A DNA stretch of 64,000 nt from Verrucomicrobiia bacterium (GCA_030432235.1 JAUIHT010000009.1:62001-126000); one strand, 5' to 3'; counted from the first letter of the stretch, positions 35,126-44,484 are shown. Made by a program: numbers and translations. Notes: a model not told the origin generated them from the sequence alone.

Positions 35126-35512
35126 TCACCAGGCGGCGGTCACGTCACGCAGAAATCCCTCAATGCGGGAAACTTTACCGCTGTCGTCAAAGACGGGCCA
35201 GTGCCAGGCTTCCATCAGCACGTGCCCGCCGTTTTTGTGTTCGAAGCAAACCGGATGGGCGGGAGCGGTTTCTCCACTGAGTGAACGCTCCAAATGCTTT
35301 TCCGCTTCGTCACTCATGGTATCTTCCACCATGTGCGCCCAGTGGGTTTGCTTGAACTCGTCCACGGAATAGCCAAGCACGTCACTCACCGTGGGGCTCA
35401 GAAATACGAGACGCCCTTTGTCATTGTACACGCAATAGATGTGATCCTCACGCATGGCGGCGGAGATGCCGGCGTACTTTTCGTCGAATTGTTCGGGTAT
35501 CAGAGTTGTCAT
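35126..35512 (-). CDS. single PAS-domain protein
   Basis: A 128-residue protein starting at 'MTTLIPEQFDEKYAG'; the frame opens further upstream without support. Residues about 20-125 form a PAS/PAC fold: 'VYNDKGRLVFLSPTVSDVLGY', 'HMVEDTMSDEAEKHLERSL' and 'WPVFDDSGKVSRIEGFLRDVT'. No effector domain is attached, so it probably senses a ligand or redox state for a separate partner. It may share a transcript with the hydrolase downstream. Confidence 0.8.
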   Translation of the reverse strand: MTTLIPEQFDEKYAGISAAMREDHIYCVYNDKGRLVFLSPTVSDVLGYSVDEFKQTHWAHMVEDTMSDEAEKHLERSLSGETAPAHPVCFEHKNGGHVLMEAWHWPVFDDSGKVSRIEGFLRDVTAAW

Positions 35513-35675
35513 GGTTCGTGTCGGGTTGCGCCTCCCATCGGTTGCTTTGATATCACTTAAACAGAAAATTCTCCCTCTGGGGAATAGTCCTGCGCGCATA
35601 CCGGTCATGAGCCTACCTACTTATGGGGCATGATACCCGATCAGCGCCGATTCAACTGTCAAACATGCCACTGGC

Positions 35676-36590
35676 CTAGAGTACGGTATCGGAGACGCCT
35701 TCCTCGCGCAGATGACGCCCCTCGGCCGGCTCCACATGGACGAGGACATCGACGACCTCGGGGTGCTGCTCGAGGATGTGATCGCGCACCTGTCCGGCGA
35801 TTTCATGCCCGACTTCCACGGTCAGCGTGGGCTCCACCTGGATGTGTACGTCGGCCTCGAGGCGGTCCCCCACCCGACGCACGCGAAACTGATGGTAGGC
35901 TAGGACGCCCTTCACCGGCAGGACGTGTTCGCGCAAGTCATTGATAATCGCTCGGTTGGGGGCAGCGTCGAGGAGGTCATTGCAGGCAGCGATGAGCATT
36001 TTCAGTCCTTCCGCACCCATCCAGACGCCGAGGATGAGCCCGACGGCCTTGTCGAGGAAGGACCAGTCCTGGCCACCCAGAGTCACCGCCAGCAGGGCGG
36101 CGAAGACCACCAGTGACGACACCGAGTCCGTGCGATGATGCCAGGCATTGGCCATGACCAGCCGGGACTTTTCCGCCTTGGCCACCGCACGGGTCTTCCA
36201 GAAGAGCCATTCCTTCACCGCCAGGGAGAGCCCCGCAGCTGCCAGCGCGGGCCACTCCGGGGAGACCGGGGCGTCGTCGATGAGGCCCTCGATGGAGGCG
36301 TAGATGAGCCCGAGACAGAACAGCACCAGCACCCCTGCGATAAACAGCGTGCTGAGGCTGGCGAACTTGTGGTGGCCGTAGGGATGGTTTTCGTCGCGGG
36401 GCTTGGCCGCCATCTTGAGCCCCAGCAGCGCTGCGACATCCGTGGAAAGGTCCACCAGCGAGTGCAGACCGTCGGCCAGCAACGCCTGGGAGTTCACCCA
36501 CAGGCCGATGCCGCACTTGACCACGCCAAGGGCGATGTTGAGCCACAGGCTCAACCACGTTACCGCCACACCTCGGGATTTTTCACTCAT
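35676..36590 (-). CDS. cation diffusion facilitator family transporter
   Basis: A 304-residue CDF antiporter exporting a divalent metal (Zn, Fe, Mn or Co) in exchange for protons. Membrane metal-site motifs are visible: '[13 protein letters not shown]' in TM2 and '[11 protein letters not shown]' in TM5. Six membrane helices span about residues 10-190. The cytosolic C-terminal domain has '[23 protein letters not shown]' and '[12 protein letters not shown]'. The metal cannot be assigned safely. It is divergent from thiG. Confidence 0.9.
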   Translation of the reverse strand: MSEKSRGVAVTWLSLWLNIALGVVKCGIGLWVNSQALLADGLHSLVDLSTDVAALLGLKMAAKPRDENHPYGHHKFASLSTLFIAGVLVLFCLGLIYASIEGLIDDAPVSPEWPALAAAGLSLAVKEWLFWKTRAVAKAEKSRLVMANAWHHRTDSVSSLVVFAALLAVTLGGQDWSFLDKAVGLILGVWMGAEGLKMLIAACNDLLDAAPNRAIINDLREHVLPVKGVLAYHQFRVRRVGDRLEADVHIQVEPTLTVEVGHEIAGQVRDHILEQHPEVVDVLVHVEPAEGRHLREEGVSDTVL

Positions 36591-36691
36591 GGGGAACGAA
36601 GGAGTTTACCCAAAGAGGTCCCGGCGCAAAGCAAATTGAGTGGAAAAAAGTCTTCGCGTCGGCGGGTCTTTGCGCGAGAATCCCGTCAGAT

Positions 36692-37486
36692 ATGTCTCTG
36701 GATTTAGGCAATGAGCCGCTCGTTATCGCCGGGCGCACCTTCAACAGCCGACTGCTGGTCGGCACGGGCAAGTTTTCCTCCAACGAAGCCATGCGGGACG
36801 CCCTCCGGGCTGCCGAGCCGGGGCTCGTCACCGTGGCGCTCAAGCGGGCTGACCTGACCGGCAAGGGTGATCCCTTCGCGGATATTTTGGACTATCTGGA
36901 GCCGGACCGCTACCTCGTCCTGCCCAACACCGCCGGGGCCATGAACGCCGCCGAGGCCGTCCGCATCGCGCGCCTGGCCAAGGCCGCCGGGCTGCCGAAG
37001 TGGGTCAAGCTGGAGATCCACCCGGACCCCAACTACCTTCTCCCCGACCCCATCGAAACGCTCGAGGCAGCTACCACGCTAGTCAAGGAAGGCTGGGCCG
37101 TGCTCCCCTACATCAACGCCGACCCTGTCCTGGCCGCCCGCCTGCAGGACGTCGGCTGCGCCACGGTCATGCCGCTGGGTTCGCCCATCGGCTCCAACCG
37201 CGGTATCGAGACCCGCGCGCAGATCGAAATCATTTTGGAGCAGGCCCGCGTCCCCGTGGTGGTCGACGCCGGACTCGGCGCGCCCTCGCAGGCCGCCGAA
37301 GCCATGGAGCTGGGCGCCGACGCCGTGCTGGTCAACACCGCCATCGCTGTGGCCGCCGACCCCTGCCGCATGGCCCAGGCCTTCGCCGCCGCCACCATCG
37401 CCGGACGCGCCGCCTACGAAACCGGCCTGGCCACCCGCGGCCTCAAAGCCGATGCCACCAGCCCCCTGACAGCGTTTTTGGGGTGA
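36692..37486 (+). CDS. thiG: thiazole synthase ThiG
   Basis: A 264-residue TIM-barrel enzyme that makes the thiazole phosphate of thiamine from 1-deoxyxylulose-5-phosphate, dehydroglycine and ThiS thiocarboxylate. '[19 protein letters not shown]', '[20 protein letters not shown]', '[17 protein letters not shown]' and '[30 protein letters not shown]' are diagnostic. No thiS, thiH, thiO or thiF is adjacent, and I see no TPP riboswitch upstream; thiamine genes are often clustered, so this gene stands apart. No clear ribosome-binding site precedes the ATG. Confidence 0.95.
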   Translation: MSLDLGNEPLVIAGRTFNSRLLVGTGKFSSNEAMRDALRAAEPGLVTVALKRADLTGKGDPFADILDYLEPDRYLVLPNTAGAMNAAEAVRIARLAKAAGLPKWVKLEIHPDPNYLLPDPIETLEAATTLVKEGWAVLPYINADPVLAARLQDVGCATVMPLGSPIGSNRGIETRAQIEIILEQARVPVVVDAGLGAPSQAAEAMELGADAVLVNTAIAVAADPCRMAQAFAAATIAGRAAYETGLATRGLKADATSPLTAFLG

Positions 37487-37490
37487 GTAA

Positions 37491-37543
37491 CAACCTGGGG
37501 CTACGCGCCCCAGACCCGCGGTGCGTGGCCGCACAGGACAATG
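37491..37543. repeat. 53-bp inverted repeat, left copy
   Basis: Matches the reverse complement of 38694-38746 in 51 of 53 positions. It contains two small hairpins (CTGGGGC with GCCCCAG, and GTGCG with CGCAC). It lies in the gap between the convergent thiG and oxidoreductase genes and could act as a bidirectional terminator. It resembles a REP/BIME-type unit. Confidence 0.85.
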
Positions 37544-37552
37544 TTCCTCATA

Positions 37553-38632
37553 CTAAGCCTCGCCCCACGCCATCACTTTCGAGCCGTTGTTCCAGGACTC
37601 CCAAACCAGCTCGGTGAAGCGCATGTAGCGTAGGCCGTCCTCAAAGGAGGTCAGGGTGACGGGCATGCCGTCGCGGATGCTTTTGACGAAATCCGCCTCG
37701 ACCTGCCAACCGGGCGTGGTGCCGGGGTCGGGCTCGACCAGAACTTCACCCGAGGCATCCGCCTGGCCAAAGACACCCGGGCCGCCGTGATCGGCGCGGT
37801 ACAGCTTTTGGGCTGCCAGATCGTAGCGCAGCGAACCCTTCTCGGCGTTGAGACGCACTTCCAATCTGGGTGCGGCGCTGTCGACACTGCTGATGGCGAA
37901 GGAGAACTTCGCGCCCCCGGCATAGCGACCGAGCACCGTGATGGCGTCGGGGATACCGACAGGCGTCATCTCCCCCTGTGAGTTGGGACGTTGAGAGCAA
38001 AAAAGCTCGGCGTCGGCCAGGAGCCAGGCGGGGTCTTCGGTGGGGCCGAGCCAGCGCTGGACTGTTTCGTAGAGGATGCCGAGTGTCTGGGTGTTCTTGC
38101 CGCTGAACTCGAAGTCCTGCCTCCAGTTGGTGGGCGTCTCCGGCTGGGTCCACATACCGCAACGATGCACGACGCTGACCTCGCGCAACGGCCCCAGCTC
38201 TGTCAGCAGGCGGACGATGGTGGCGTCGTGGTTGAGGCTGAAGGGCGCGGGCACGATCTGTGCGACGAGGCCGGAGTGCTCCTCGGCGGCCTGCAGCATG
38301 GCCTCGGCCTCGGCTAGATCACGCGCCATGCGGGCCTCGGTCAGGACGTGCTTGCCGGCTTCGAGGGCGGCGATGGTCACTTCCGCGTGCATATACGGCC
38401 AGGTACCGATGCAGATGGCGTCGACCTCGGGGTCGTCCACCACCGCGCGCCAGTCGGTTTCCACCCGCGACACACCAAACTCATCGGCGACCTTGCGCCC
38501 GGAGGCCTCGGTACGGTTGCACAGGACGGTGACCTCGACGCCGGGGATTTTCTGAAACCCGGGCAGGTGCTGCAGCCGGGTGTTGGCGCCGGCGCCGATG
38601 ATGCCCACACGCAGGGGTTGGTCTTTACTCAT
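37553..38632 (-). CDS. Gfo/Idh/MocA family oxidoreductase
   Basis: A 359-residue NAD(P)-dependent enzyme from 'MSKDQPLRVGIIGAG'. The N-terminal Rossmann fold has 'GIIGAGANTRLQHLPGF' and the substrate-domain junction 'GKHVLTEARMARD', in which the usual EKP is replaced by TEA. The C-terminal domain contains 'GMWTQPETPTNWRQD' and 'VKSIRDGMPVTLTSFEDGLRYM'. Such enzymes oxidise or reduce sugars, inositols or related alcohols. The missing lysine of EKP may alter catalysis. The gene is enclosed by the two 53-bp inverted repeats. Confidence 0.88.
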   Translation of the reverse strand: MSKDQPLRVGIIGAGANTRLQHLPGFQKIPGVEVTVLCNRTEASGRKVADEFGVSRVETDWRAVVDDPEVDAICIGTWPYMHAEVTIAALEAGKHVLTEARMARDLAEAEAMLQAAEEHSGLVAQIVPAPFSLNHDATIVRLLTELGPLREVSVVHRCGMWTQPETPTNWRQDFEFSGKNTQTLGILYETVQRWLGPTEDPAWLLADAELFCSQRPNSQGEMTPVGIPDAITVLGRYAGGAKFSFAISSVDSAAPRLEVRLNAEKGSLRYDLAAQKLYRADHGGPGVFGQADASGEVLVEPDPGTTPGWQVEADFVKSIRDGMPVTLTSFEDGLRYMRFTELVWESWNNGSKVMAWGEA

Positions 38633-38693
38633 GCTGGCAGATTGCGGGTGCAGTACACCATGCGCAAGCATTGAGAGGGTACAGGGCACCTCT

Positions 38694-38746
38694 CATTGTC
38701 CCGTGCGGCCACGCACCGCGGGTCTGGGGCGCGCAGCCCCAGGTTG
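38694..38746. repeat. 53-bp inverted repeat, right copy
   Basis: The inverted partner of 37491-37543 with two mismatches. It lies just beyond the pheA stop in the pheA transcript direction and upstream of the oxidoreductase start, so it may also terminate pheA transcription. A fragment with the shared string CGGTGCGTGGCC occurs near 41847. Confidence 0.85.
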
Positions 38747-38750
38747 TACC

Positions 38751-39821
38751 CTACCTCACGTTCGGGTAGCTGCCGAGCCACTTGACCAGCGGGCAGAGGG
38801 CGCGTAGCTCCTCGACGGCCTCCTGGATGACGGCGTCGTTCCAGTGCCCGGAGAAGTCGACGAAGAACAGATAGTCCCAGGCCTTCTTGCGACTGGGACG
38901 GCTTTCGATCTTGGACAAATTGATGGCGCGCCCACTGAAGGCGTGCAGGACGCGCTCAAGTGCGCCTACCTCGTCGCGGATGGAAAAGGCGATGCTGGTG
39001 CGGTCCATACCGGGTCCGGTGGCCTTTTCGTTAGCCTTCGGCCCGATGACCAGGAAGCGCGTCTCGTTGTCGGTGCGGTCCTGGATGCCCTCGGCCAGGA
39101 GGGGCACATCGTAGCGTTCCCCCGCGATAGCCCCGGCGATGGCGGCCACACCGGGCTGGGCGGCGGCTTTCTTGACCGCGGCGGTGGTGCTGTCGCACTC
39201 GACCTGTTTGGCGTTGGGCAGGTTGCGCAGGAGCCAGTCCCGGCACTGGATGAGAGCCTGGTCCTTGGAATGCACCTCGGTGATTTCCGCCAGAGCCGAC
39301 CTCGACAGCAGGCAATGCTCCACCGGCAGGTAGACCTGGGCGACGATTTTCAGCTCGGTCTCCGCCAGCATGTCCAGCGAGTGGATGACGGCGCCCCCGG
39401 TGGAATTCTCGATGGGGATGACCCCGTAGTCGGCCTCACCCCGCTCGACCGCGGCGAAGACATCCGCGATGCTGGGCACGGCGCTATAGCCCAGGCTGGA
39501 CCCGAAGTTCTTGCGCGCGGCCTGCTCGGTGTAAGTGCCCTCAGGCCCGAGGTAAGCCACCTGTAGGGGGCGCTCCAAGGCGATCATGGCGGAGATAATC
39601 TCGCGGTAGATGTGCCGGATGGCGGCCTCGGTCAGCGGCCCTTCGTTGAGCGCGGCCAGCTTTTGCATGACCTGCTCCTCGCGCTCGGGCATGTAAATCG
39701 GCAGCCCTTGCTTGGCCTTGGCGTGGGCCACCTCCGAAGCCAGGCGCACCCGTTCGTTCAACCGCGCGATGATGTCGCGGTCGATGGCGTCGATTTTTTC
39801 ACGCACAGCGGCCAAATCCAT
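38751..39821 (-). CDS. pheA: bifunctional chorismate mutase/prephenate dehydratase
   Basis: A 356-residue enzyme from 'MDLAAVREKIDAIDRDIIARL'. Residues 1-85 are an AroQ chorismate mutase domain. Residues about 90-270 are prephenate dehydratase, with 'GPEGTYTEQAA', 'PIENSTGGAVIHSLDML' and the catalytic 'NETRFLVIG'. Residues 280-356 are the ACT domain ('IRDEVGALERVLHAF', 'NLSKIESRPSR') that usually gives phenylalanine feedback inhibition. Together they convert chorismate to phenylpyruvate. The order CM-PDT-ACT is the common fused form. Confidence 0.95.
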   Translation of the reverse strand: MDLAAVREKIDAIDRDIIARLNERVRLASEVAHAKAKQGLPIYMPEREEQVMQKLAALNEGPLTEAAIRHIYREIISAMIALERPLQVAYLGPEGTYTEQAARKNFGSSLGYSAVPSIADVFAAVERGEADYGVIPIENSTGGAVIHSLDMLAETELKIVAQVYLPVEHCLLSRSALAEITEVHSKDQALIQCRDWLLRNLPNAKQVECDSTTAAVKKAAAQPGVAAIAGAIAGERYDVPLLAEGIQDRTDNETRFLVIGPKANEKATGPGMDRTSIAFSIRDEVGALERVLHAFSGRAINLSKIESRPSRKKAWDYLFFVDFSGHWNDAVIQEAVEELRALCPLVKWLGSYPNVR

Positions 39822-40079
39822 ACGCTTAATGACAGAGCTTGGCCCATAATTGACAATGAAAATCGCCGTTGGAACGCAGCCCGCTTTCAAACTGGGTATA
39901 ATTACCTAATTTTTCTGGAACAAAACGGTCGTTTGATGTCTCATATCCAATGAATTCGGAAATTCTCCAGTGATTTTCCCCAGAAAAACACTAAACTTTT
40001 GTTCTTTCCCGTCGATAATACACAGTCAACAGACATAAACGCTTCTTAGGGCCATCCGCCCCTATGTTCCCTGGAAGTC

Positions 40080-40105
40080 CCGATTCAACCGTCGGGGCTC
40101 TTTTC
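40080..40105 (+). terminator. terminator-like hairpin just upstream of the PEP-CTERM gene
   Basis: A small stem (CCCGA with TCGGG, 8-nt loop) is followed by GCTCTTTT and ends about 5 bases before the start codon at 40110. It could be an intrinsic terminator for upstream transcription or an attenuator in the leader. No other ribosome-binding site is visible, so the hairpin would affect translation if transcribed. Confidence 0.4.
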
Positions 40106-40109
40106 GTAA

Positions 40110-41453
40110 ATGAACCTTAAACCTTACAGTTTCCTCCTTTGCATCCTTTTGGCCGGCAGCCTGGCCAACGGGGAGGATTTCTATTGGAGCGGTAACAGCT
40201 CCAGCGTGACCTCCCAGAACAGCTGGACGGGGAGCGTGCCTGATTTGTACAATTCTCAGGCTGAGAACGACATCTGGAATTTCGACGTCACCGGTACCGA
40301 TCCGAACGTCAACCAGCCGAACATCCGCCTGGCCGGCATGAAGTTTGGCGCGAACTCCGGCAGCTACACGGTCAAGGGGAACAACCCGCTCAACTTCTAC
40401 GGCTTCACCGAGGGCGGCACGCGCTATATGCTGCGCAACGACTCCGGGCTGGACCAGACCTTCAACAACAACGAGGTCAACCTCTATAACGATCTGACCA
40501 TCGACACCAACGCGCAGATCACCTTCCAGAAGCACGTCAACTTCCGTACCTCGCAGCAACAGCTGACGGTGACGGGCACCGGCGGCATCACCTTTGACAG
40601 CAACGCCAACGTCAACATCAACTCGACGAAGTTTCACTTCGCCAACAGCGGTACGAACACGGTTAAGAAGCACTTCAACTCCCTGCGTGAGTTGCACCTC
40701 AGCGGCGGCGGCACCACCACCTTCGAGCAGTCCGTCACGGTCAACAACACCACGACCATCATCGAAAACTGCTTCACCACCGGTATCTTCAAGGACACGT
40801 TCAACTCCGACAAGCTGCTGGTCAAAAACGGCGGCACGGCGGTCTTCACCGGCAACAACCAGAAGAACTTCAACCAGGGCATCGAGCTGCGCGGCGGCAC
40901 CCTGCTGCTGGAAAAGAACCACATCGTGGGCGAAAACAAGCTCAACATGAACGGTGGCCAGCTCCTGCTGAACAACACCTCGCAGCGCCTGGAGTCGCTG
41001 ACCCTCAGCGCCAACTCGTCCCTCGACTTCGGTACGGCCAGTGGCTTCAACGAAATCAAGTTCAACGACGTCACGCCCAACAATTGGGACAGCAGCTCCT
41101 TCCTCACCGTGCTCGGTTATCAGTACGGCGTGGACGAGTTCGAGATGAAGACCATCAACGCCACCCAGCTTTCGCAGATTCAGTTCTACGGCAACTACGG
41201 CGCACAGGGCGAAGGCTACTACGGCGCGGTCAAGACCCTCGCCTCCAGCGGTGACTTTTACTACATCACACCCGGCAGCTTCGTCCGCTACGGCTCCCTC
41301 GACGGCATCAACAACGTGCCGCATTGCGGGATCAGCCCGGTGCCTGAGCCGGCCACGGTCGGTGTAGGCGGCCTCATCGGCCTGGGTGCCCTGTTGCACC
41401 TGTGGCGTCGCTGGAAGAGCAAGCGCGCCGCCGCGGTAGACGCTTTGGCATAG
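40110..41453 (+). CDS. PEP-CTERM sorted autotransporter-like surface protein
   Basis: A 447-residue exported protein. The signal peptide (about 1-20, 'FLLCILLAGSLANG') is followed by an Asn/Thr/Gly-rich region with repeats of beta-helix type ('GGTTTFEQSVTVNNTTTI', 'GGTAVFTGNNQKNF', 'GGTLLLEKNHIVG'). The C-terminus is a PEP-CTERM signal: 'VPEPATVGVGGLIGLGALL', then basic residues. Exosortase normally cleaves such signals and releases the protein to the surface or matrix; no exosortase is in the window. Strong use of AAC and GGC codons hints at high expression. Confidence 0.9.
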   Translation: MNLKPYSFLLCILLAGSLANGEDFYWSGNSSSVTSQNSWTGSVPDLYNSQAENDIWNFDVTGTDPNVNQPNIRLAGMKFGANSGSYTVKGNNPLNFYGFTEGGTRYMLRNDSGLDQTFNNNEVNLYNDLTIDTNAQITFQKHVNFRTSQQQLTVTGTGGITFDSNANVNINSTKFHFANSGTNTVKKHFNSLRELHLSGGGTTTFEQSVTVNNTTTIIENCFTTGIFKDTFNSDKLLVKNGGTAVFTGNNQKNFNQGIELRGGTLLLEKNHIVGENKLNMNGGQLLLNNTSQRLESLTLSANSSLDFGTASGFNEIKFNDVTPNNWDSSSFLTVLGYQYGVDEFEMKTINATQLSQIQFYGNYGAQGEGYYGAVKTLASSGDFYYITPGSFVRYGSLDGINNVPHCGISPVPEPATVGVGGLIGLGALLHLWRRWKSKRAAAVDALA

Positions 41454-41486
41454 CCAGGCGGGCCGGAAACGGTCTAGCCTGAGCCC

Positions 41487-41843
41487 ATGCTGCAACTCAT
41501 CGTCAAGTACGCCGTGACGGCCTTCGTCATCGTGGTCGTCTCGGAAATCGCACGACGGGCCGAACGCCTCGGGGCGCTCATCGCCGCGCTGCCCTTCGTC
41601 ACCATCATGGTCATGATCTGGCTGTACCTGGAACACGCCCCCAAGGAGAAGATCACCGCGCACGCCTTCTATACCTTCTGGTACGTGCTGCCGACCCTGC
41701 CGATGTTCCTGCTCTTCCCCTGGCTGTACGGCAAGCTCGACATCGGCTTCTGGCCCTCCCTGGGCTGGTGCGCCGCGCTCACCATGGCCTGCTTCGCCCT
41801 CACCGCCCTCCTCGGCGCGAAGTTTGGGCTGAAGCTCTGGTGA
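41487..41843 (+). CDS. DUF3147 family membrane protein
   Basis: A 118-residue protein with four membrane helices (about 3-20, 33-50, 62-80 and 90-112). The motif 'VVVSEIARRAERLGALIAALPFVTI' matches DUF3147. The function is unknown. It lies 33 bp downstream of the PEP-CTERM gene on the same strand and may share its transcript. Confidence 0.8.
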   Translation: MLQLIVKYAVTAFVIVVVSEIARRAERLGALIAALPFVTIMVMIWLYLEHAPKEKITAHAFYTFWYVLPTLPMFLLFPWLYGKLDIGFWPSLGWCAALTMACFALTALLGAKFGLKLW

Positions 41844-41876
41844 CGGTGCGTGGCCCCAGGTCGTGCGTCAGCCCCA

Positions 41877-42572
41877 TCACGCTTCGTAGCGATAGCCGTG
41901 ACCGTGGACGGTGAGTAGATGCCGCGGGTGAGCCGGATCGGCTTCGAGTTTCTTGCGGAGCTGGGCCACGTGCTGATCCAGTGTGCGAGTGGTGCCCAGA
42001 TAGTCGACACCCCAGGCGGCGTTGAGTAGTGCGTCGCGGCTAAGCGCCTCCCCTGGGTGCTGGTGGAAAAACAAAATAAGCTTCAACTCGCGCGGGGTCA
42101 GGGCGACCGCCTGCCCGGCCACGACCGCCTCCAGTCGCTTGGGGTCGACACGCGCCGGTCCGAAGTCAAAGGGCTCGACCGGGACGACGCTCTCCTCCAC
42201 CCCGGCGCTGCGGCGCAGGACCGCAGCGACGCGCGCGAGCAGCTCACGCACACCGAAGGGCTTGGTCACGTAGTCGTCCGCGCCCAGCTCGAGCCCGACG
42301 ACCTTGTCGACCTCTTCGCCCTTGGCCGTAAGCATGATGACCGGTACGCGGCGATCGGTGCGACGGATCTCACGGCAAACGTCGTAGCCACTGAGCTTGG
42401 GCATCATGATGTCGAGCAGGATGAGGTCGAAACCGCCCTGACGCGCCAGGACCAGTGCGGCCTCGCCATCAGTGGCGGTCAGGGCCTCGTAGCCCTCGCT
42501 CTCAAGCGCGTCGACGAGCCCGGCGCGGATGTTCGCGTCGTCTTCGGCGACCAGAATGCGGCGGCGTTTCAT
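41877..42572 (-). CDS. OmpR/PhoB-type response regulator
   Basis: A 231-residue regulator. Receiver residues 1-118 have the acidic pair 'AEDD', phosphoacceptor Asp54 in 'LLDIMMPK', Thr/Lys in 'MLTAKGEE' and 'YVTKPF'. The C-terminal winged helix (about 135-230) has 'LTPRELKLILFFHQHPGEALSRDALLNAAWG' and 'LDQHVAQLRKKLE'. It follows the cognate kinase by 49 bp. Such regulators bind direct repeats spaced by 11 bp, which fits the GTCA array at 46671-46729, although that link is inferred. Confidence 0.92.
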   Translation of the reverse strand: MKRRRILVAEDDANIRAGLVDALESEGYEALTATDGEAALVLARQGGFDLILLDIMMPKLSGYDVCREIRRTDRRVPVIMLTAKGEEVDKVVGLELGADDYVTKPFGVRELLARVAAVLRRSAGVEESVVPVEPFDFGPARVDPKRLEAVVAGQAVALTPRELKLILFFHQHPGEALSRDALLNAAWGVDYLGTTRTLDQHVAQLRKKLEADPAHPRHLLTVHGHGYRYEA

Positions 42573-42621
42573 AAAATGTTTTCTTTAACAGGAAGAGCGG
42601 GAAGTTCGGGAAGCTAACTGC

Positions 42622-44442
42622 TCAAACCCCTTTCCGTTCTTCCTGTTTAAAATTGGTGAGTAGGTTAATGACAAAGCGGCAGCCCGGATTCGCGGGCTCC
42701 AGGTAAACGTCCCCGCCGAGGTCGCGGGTGAGCCCACGGCAGATGGACAGACCCAGGCCTGAGCCCGGCTGGGTAGTGGTCAGGCTTTCGTCCAGGCGCT
42801 GGAAGGCTTTGAAGACTTTTTCCGAATCCTTGCTCGGAATGCCGGGCCCGGCGTCGGCGACGCTTATCTGGACGGCCCCCGGCTTGCGATCCACCGCGAG
42901 GGACAATTGCTTACCGGAGGCGGCATACTTGAGCGCGTTGTCGACGAGGTTGAGCAACACCTGCCCGAGGGCATCGCGGTCGGTATCGACCACCACCGGC
43001 TCGGCGGGCGGCTGCCAGGTGACTTCCATCTCAGCCTCGCGCAAACGCGGCCCCTGCGACTCCAGCACGGAGTCTACTACCACGGCAACATCCACAGGCT
43101 CGCGGCGGTACTTCTTCCGGCCCTGCTCCAGACGGCTGAAGTCGAGCACGTTGTCGACCAGTCGCGTCAGGCGCTGGCTCTCGGCGGTGATGGCGCCGAG
43201 GTAGCGGTGGCGCTTTTCGTCGTCAGCCACACGCCCCTCCTCCAGCATCTCGGAGTACATGCGGATGGTCGTCAGCGGCGTGCGCAGCTCGTGCGAGACG
43301 TTCGAGACGAAGGTGGTTTTACGCGCGGCCTCCAAGGCATCCCGCCGCGCCTGCCTGAACAGCAACGTGCCGGCGGTCAGCGTGACCGCGCACAGCACCG
43401 CCACCAACAGGCCGCCAAGTATGAGGAAGCCGCTTCCGTTTAAACCCCGGCTATCCCGGTAGATCAATGTCCAGCCCGGCAGCTCCGGGCCGAGCTTGAG
43501 CTGCCCTTCACTATAGCTGCTATGGACTTCGAGTTTGGAATAAACGAAGCCTCCGGTATTGTTCGTCAAACCGTATTGCACCTCGTTGGCAATTTGCAGA
43601 GGAAAGGCGCCACTGAGCTGAGCCAGTACCGCATCTATATCCAGCAACACACCGGTAACGCGCCCACCGGGAGTACGCTGATACCATGCGAGCCAGCCAG
43701 GCTGACCATCATTACGGGCGAGCCAGCCGGAATGGGCTTCCGAAGCGTCGTCAAAGATACCGTAGATGTCGGCGCTGGCTCGGGCCTGAGTAGCTACCTG
43801 CTGCGGCAGGTCCAGCAGCGATTGCTGTTGCTCCACTTCCTGTACAACCTCCTGCTGCTTGAGCGCGTTGATCGATTGCACGTTGGAGTTGGAAATATCG
43901 CGAATGGCCTGCCGGTTCATCTTCGACTGGCCGTAGTTATCATAGGAACTTTGAATCTGCTGGGGTATGTCCATCTGGGAGATGTTATCGTCGCCGATTT
44001 CGTTGGTGAGCGAAGACTGCAGGGAGCTGAAATCCGATGTCGGCAGGCGCCTTTCCCATGGGGGCTCTGCGGGATTCAGATACGTCGACATGACTCCATT
44101 GGAGGGACCATCGGAGATAACTTCAAAGTCTCCCGTCTTGCGCGGACTCCAGACGACATACTCCGTGGCAAACGGGTTTTCCTCCACCAACTGCTTCAAG
44201 CGCGCCTGCTCGTCTCCCGGACCGGAGGCGGCGGCGAGAGCCTGCATGACGCCATCCTTAATCTCGGCCATGATGAGGTCGAGGTTGTCCGCGACGGTCT
44301 GTGCCTGGGCCCGGGCGGATTCGCGCGCGAGATCATCAAGGCGCTCCTGCTCGCGGACCAGGAGCCCGAGTGCTAGCGCGCCGACGGCCAGGGTCGGGAG
44401 AACCAACCCCAGCCAGGCCAGGAGATATCGGCGCGCTTTCAC
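42622..44442 (-). CDS. membrane sensor histidine kinase
   Basis: A 606-residue kinase. TM1 (about 8-28) and TM2 (about 334-360) enclose a large periplasmic region of about 300 residues with a Gln-rich coil ('QEVVQEVEQQQSLLDLPQQ'). The cytosolic part has phosphoacceptor His384 in 'NVSHELRTPLTTI', then N-box 'NLVDNALKYA', G1 'DAGPGIPS' and G2 'GSGLGLSI'. No HAMP domain is obvious. It is encoded directly upstream of the response regulator and downstream of the SIMPL and VWA genes, all on one strand. Confidence 0.92.
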   Translation of the reverse strand: MKARRYLLAWLGLVLPTLAVGALALGLLVREQERLDDLARESARAQAQTVADNLDLIMAEIKDGVMQALAAASGPGDEQARLKQLVEENPFATEYVVWSPRKTGDFEVISDGPSNGVMSTYLNPAEPPWERRLPTSDFSSLQSSLTNEIGDDNISQMDIPQQIQSSYDNYGQSKMNRQAIRDISNSNVQSINALKQQEVVQEVEQQQSLLDLPQQVATQARASADIYGIFDDASEAHSGWLARNDGQPGWLAWYQRTPGGRVTGVLLDIDAVLAQLSGAFPLQIANEVQYGLTNNTGGFVYSKLEVHSSYSEGQLKLGPELPGWTLIYRDSRGLNGSGFLILGGLLVAVLCAVTLTAGTLLFRQARRDALEAARKTTFVSNVSHELRTPLTTIRMYSEMLEEGRVADDEKRHRYLGAITAESQRLTRLVDNVLDFSRLEQGRKKYRREPVDVAVVVDSVLESQGPRLREAEMEVTWQPPAEPVVVDTDRDALGQVLLNLVDNALKYAASGKQLSLAVDRKPGAVQISVADAGPGIPSKDSEKVFKAFQRLDESLTTTQPGSGLGLSICRGLTRDLGGDVYLEPANPGCRFVINLLTNFKQEERKGV

Positions 44443-44484
44443 TCGGACAGCTTCGGATTAGGCGGGAGGACAGGCAATCCTTTC

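Noticed and set aside
36591-36691. TPP riboswitch before thiG
   Set aside because: The conserved CUGAGA and ACCUGAUC-type blocks are not found; only a small GCGCAAAG/CTTTGCGC inverted pair is visible.
40062-41663. Long open frame antisense to the PEP-CTERM gene
   Set aside because: It mirrors the Asn/Gly-rich codon pattern of the real gene; the plus strand has a signal peptide and PEP-CTERM tail, and the antisense product has no recognisable domain.
41843-41876. Third full copy of the 53-bp repeat
   Set aside because: Only about 12 contiguous bases plus a short CCCCAGGT match; too little to call a copy.
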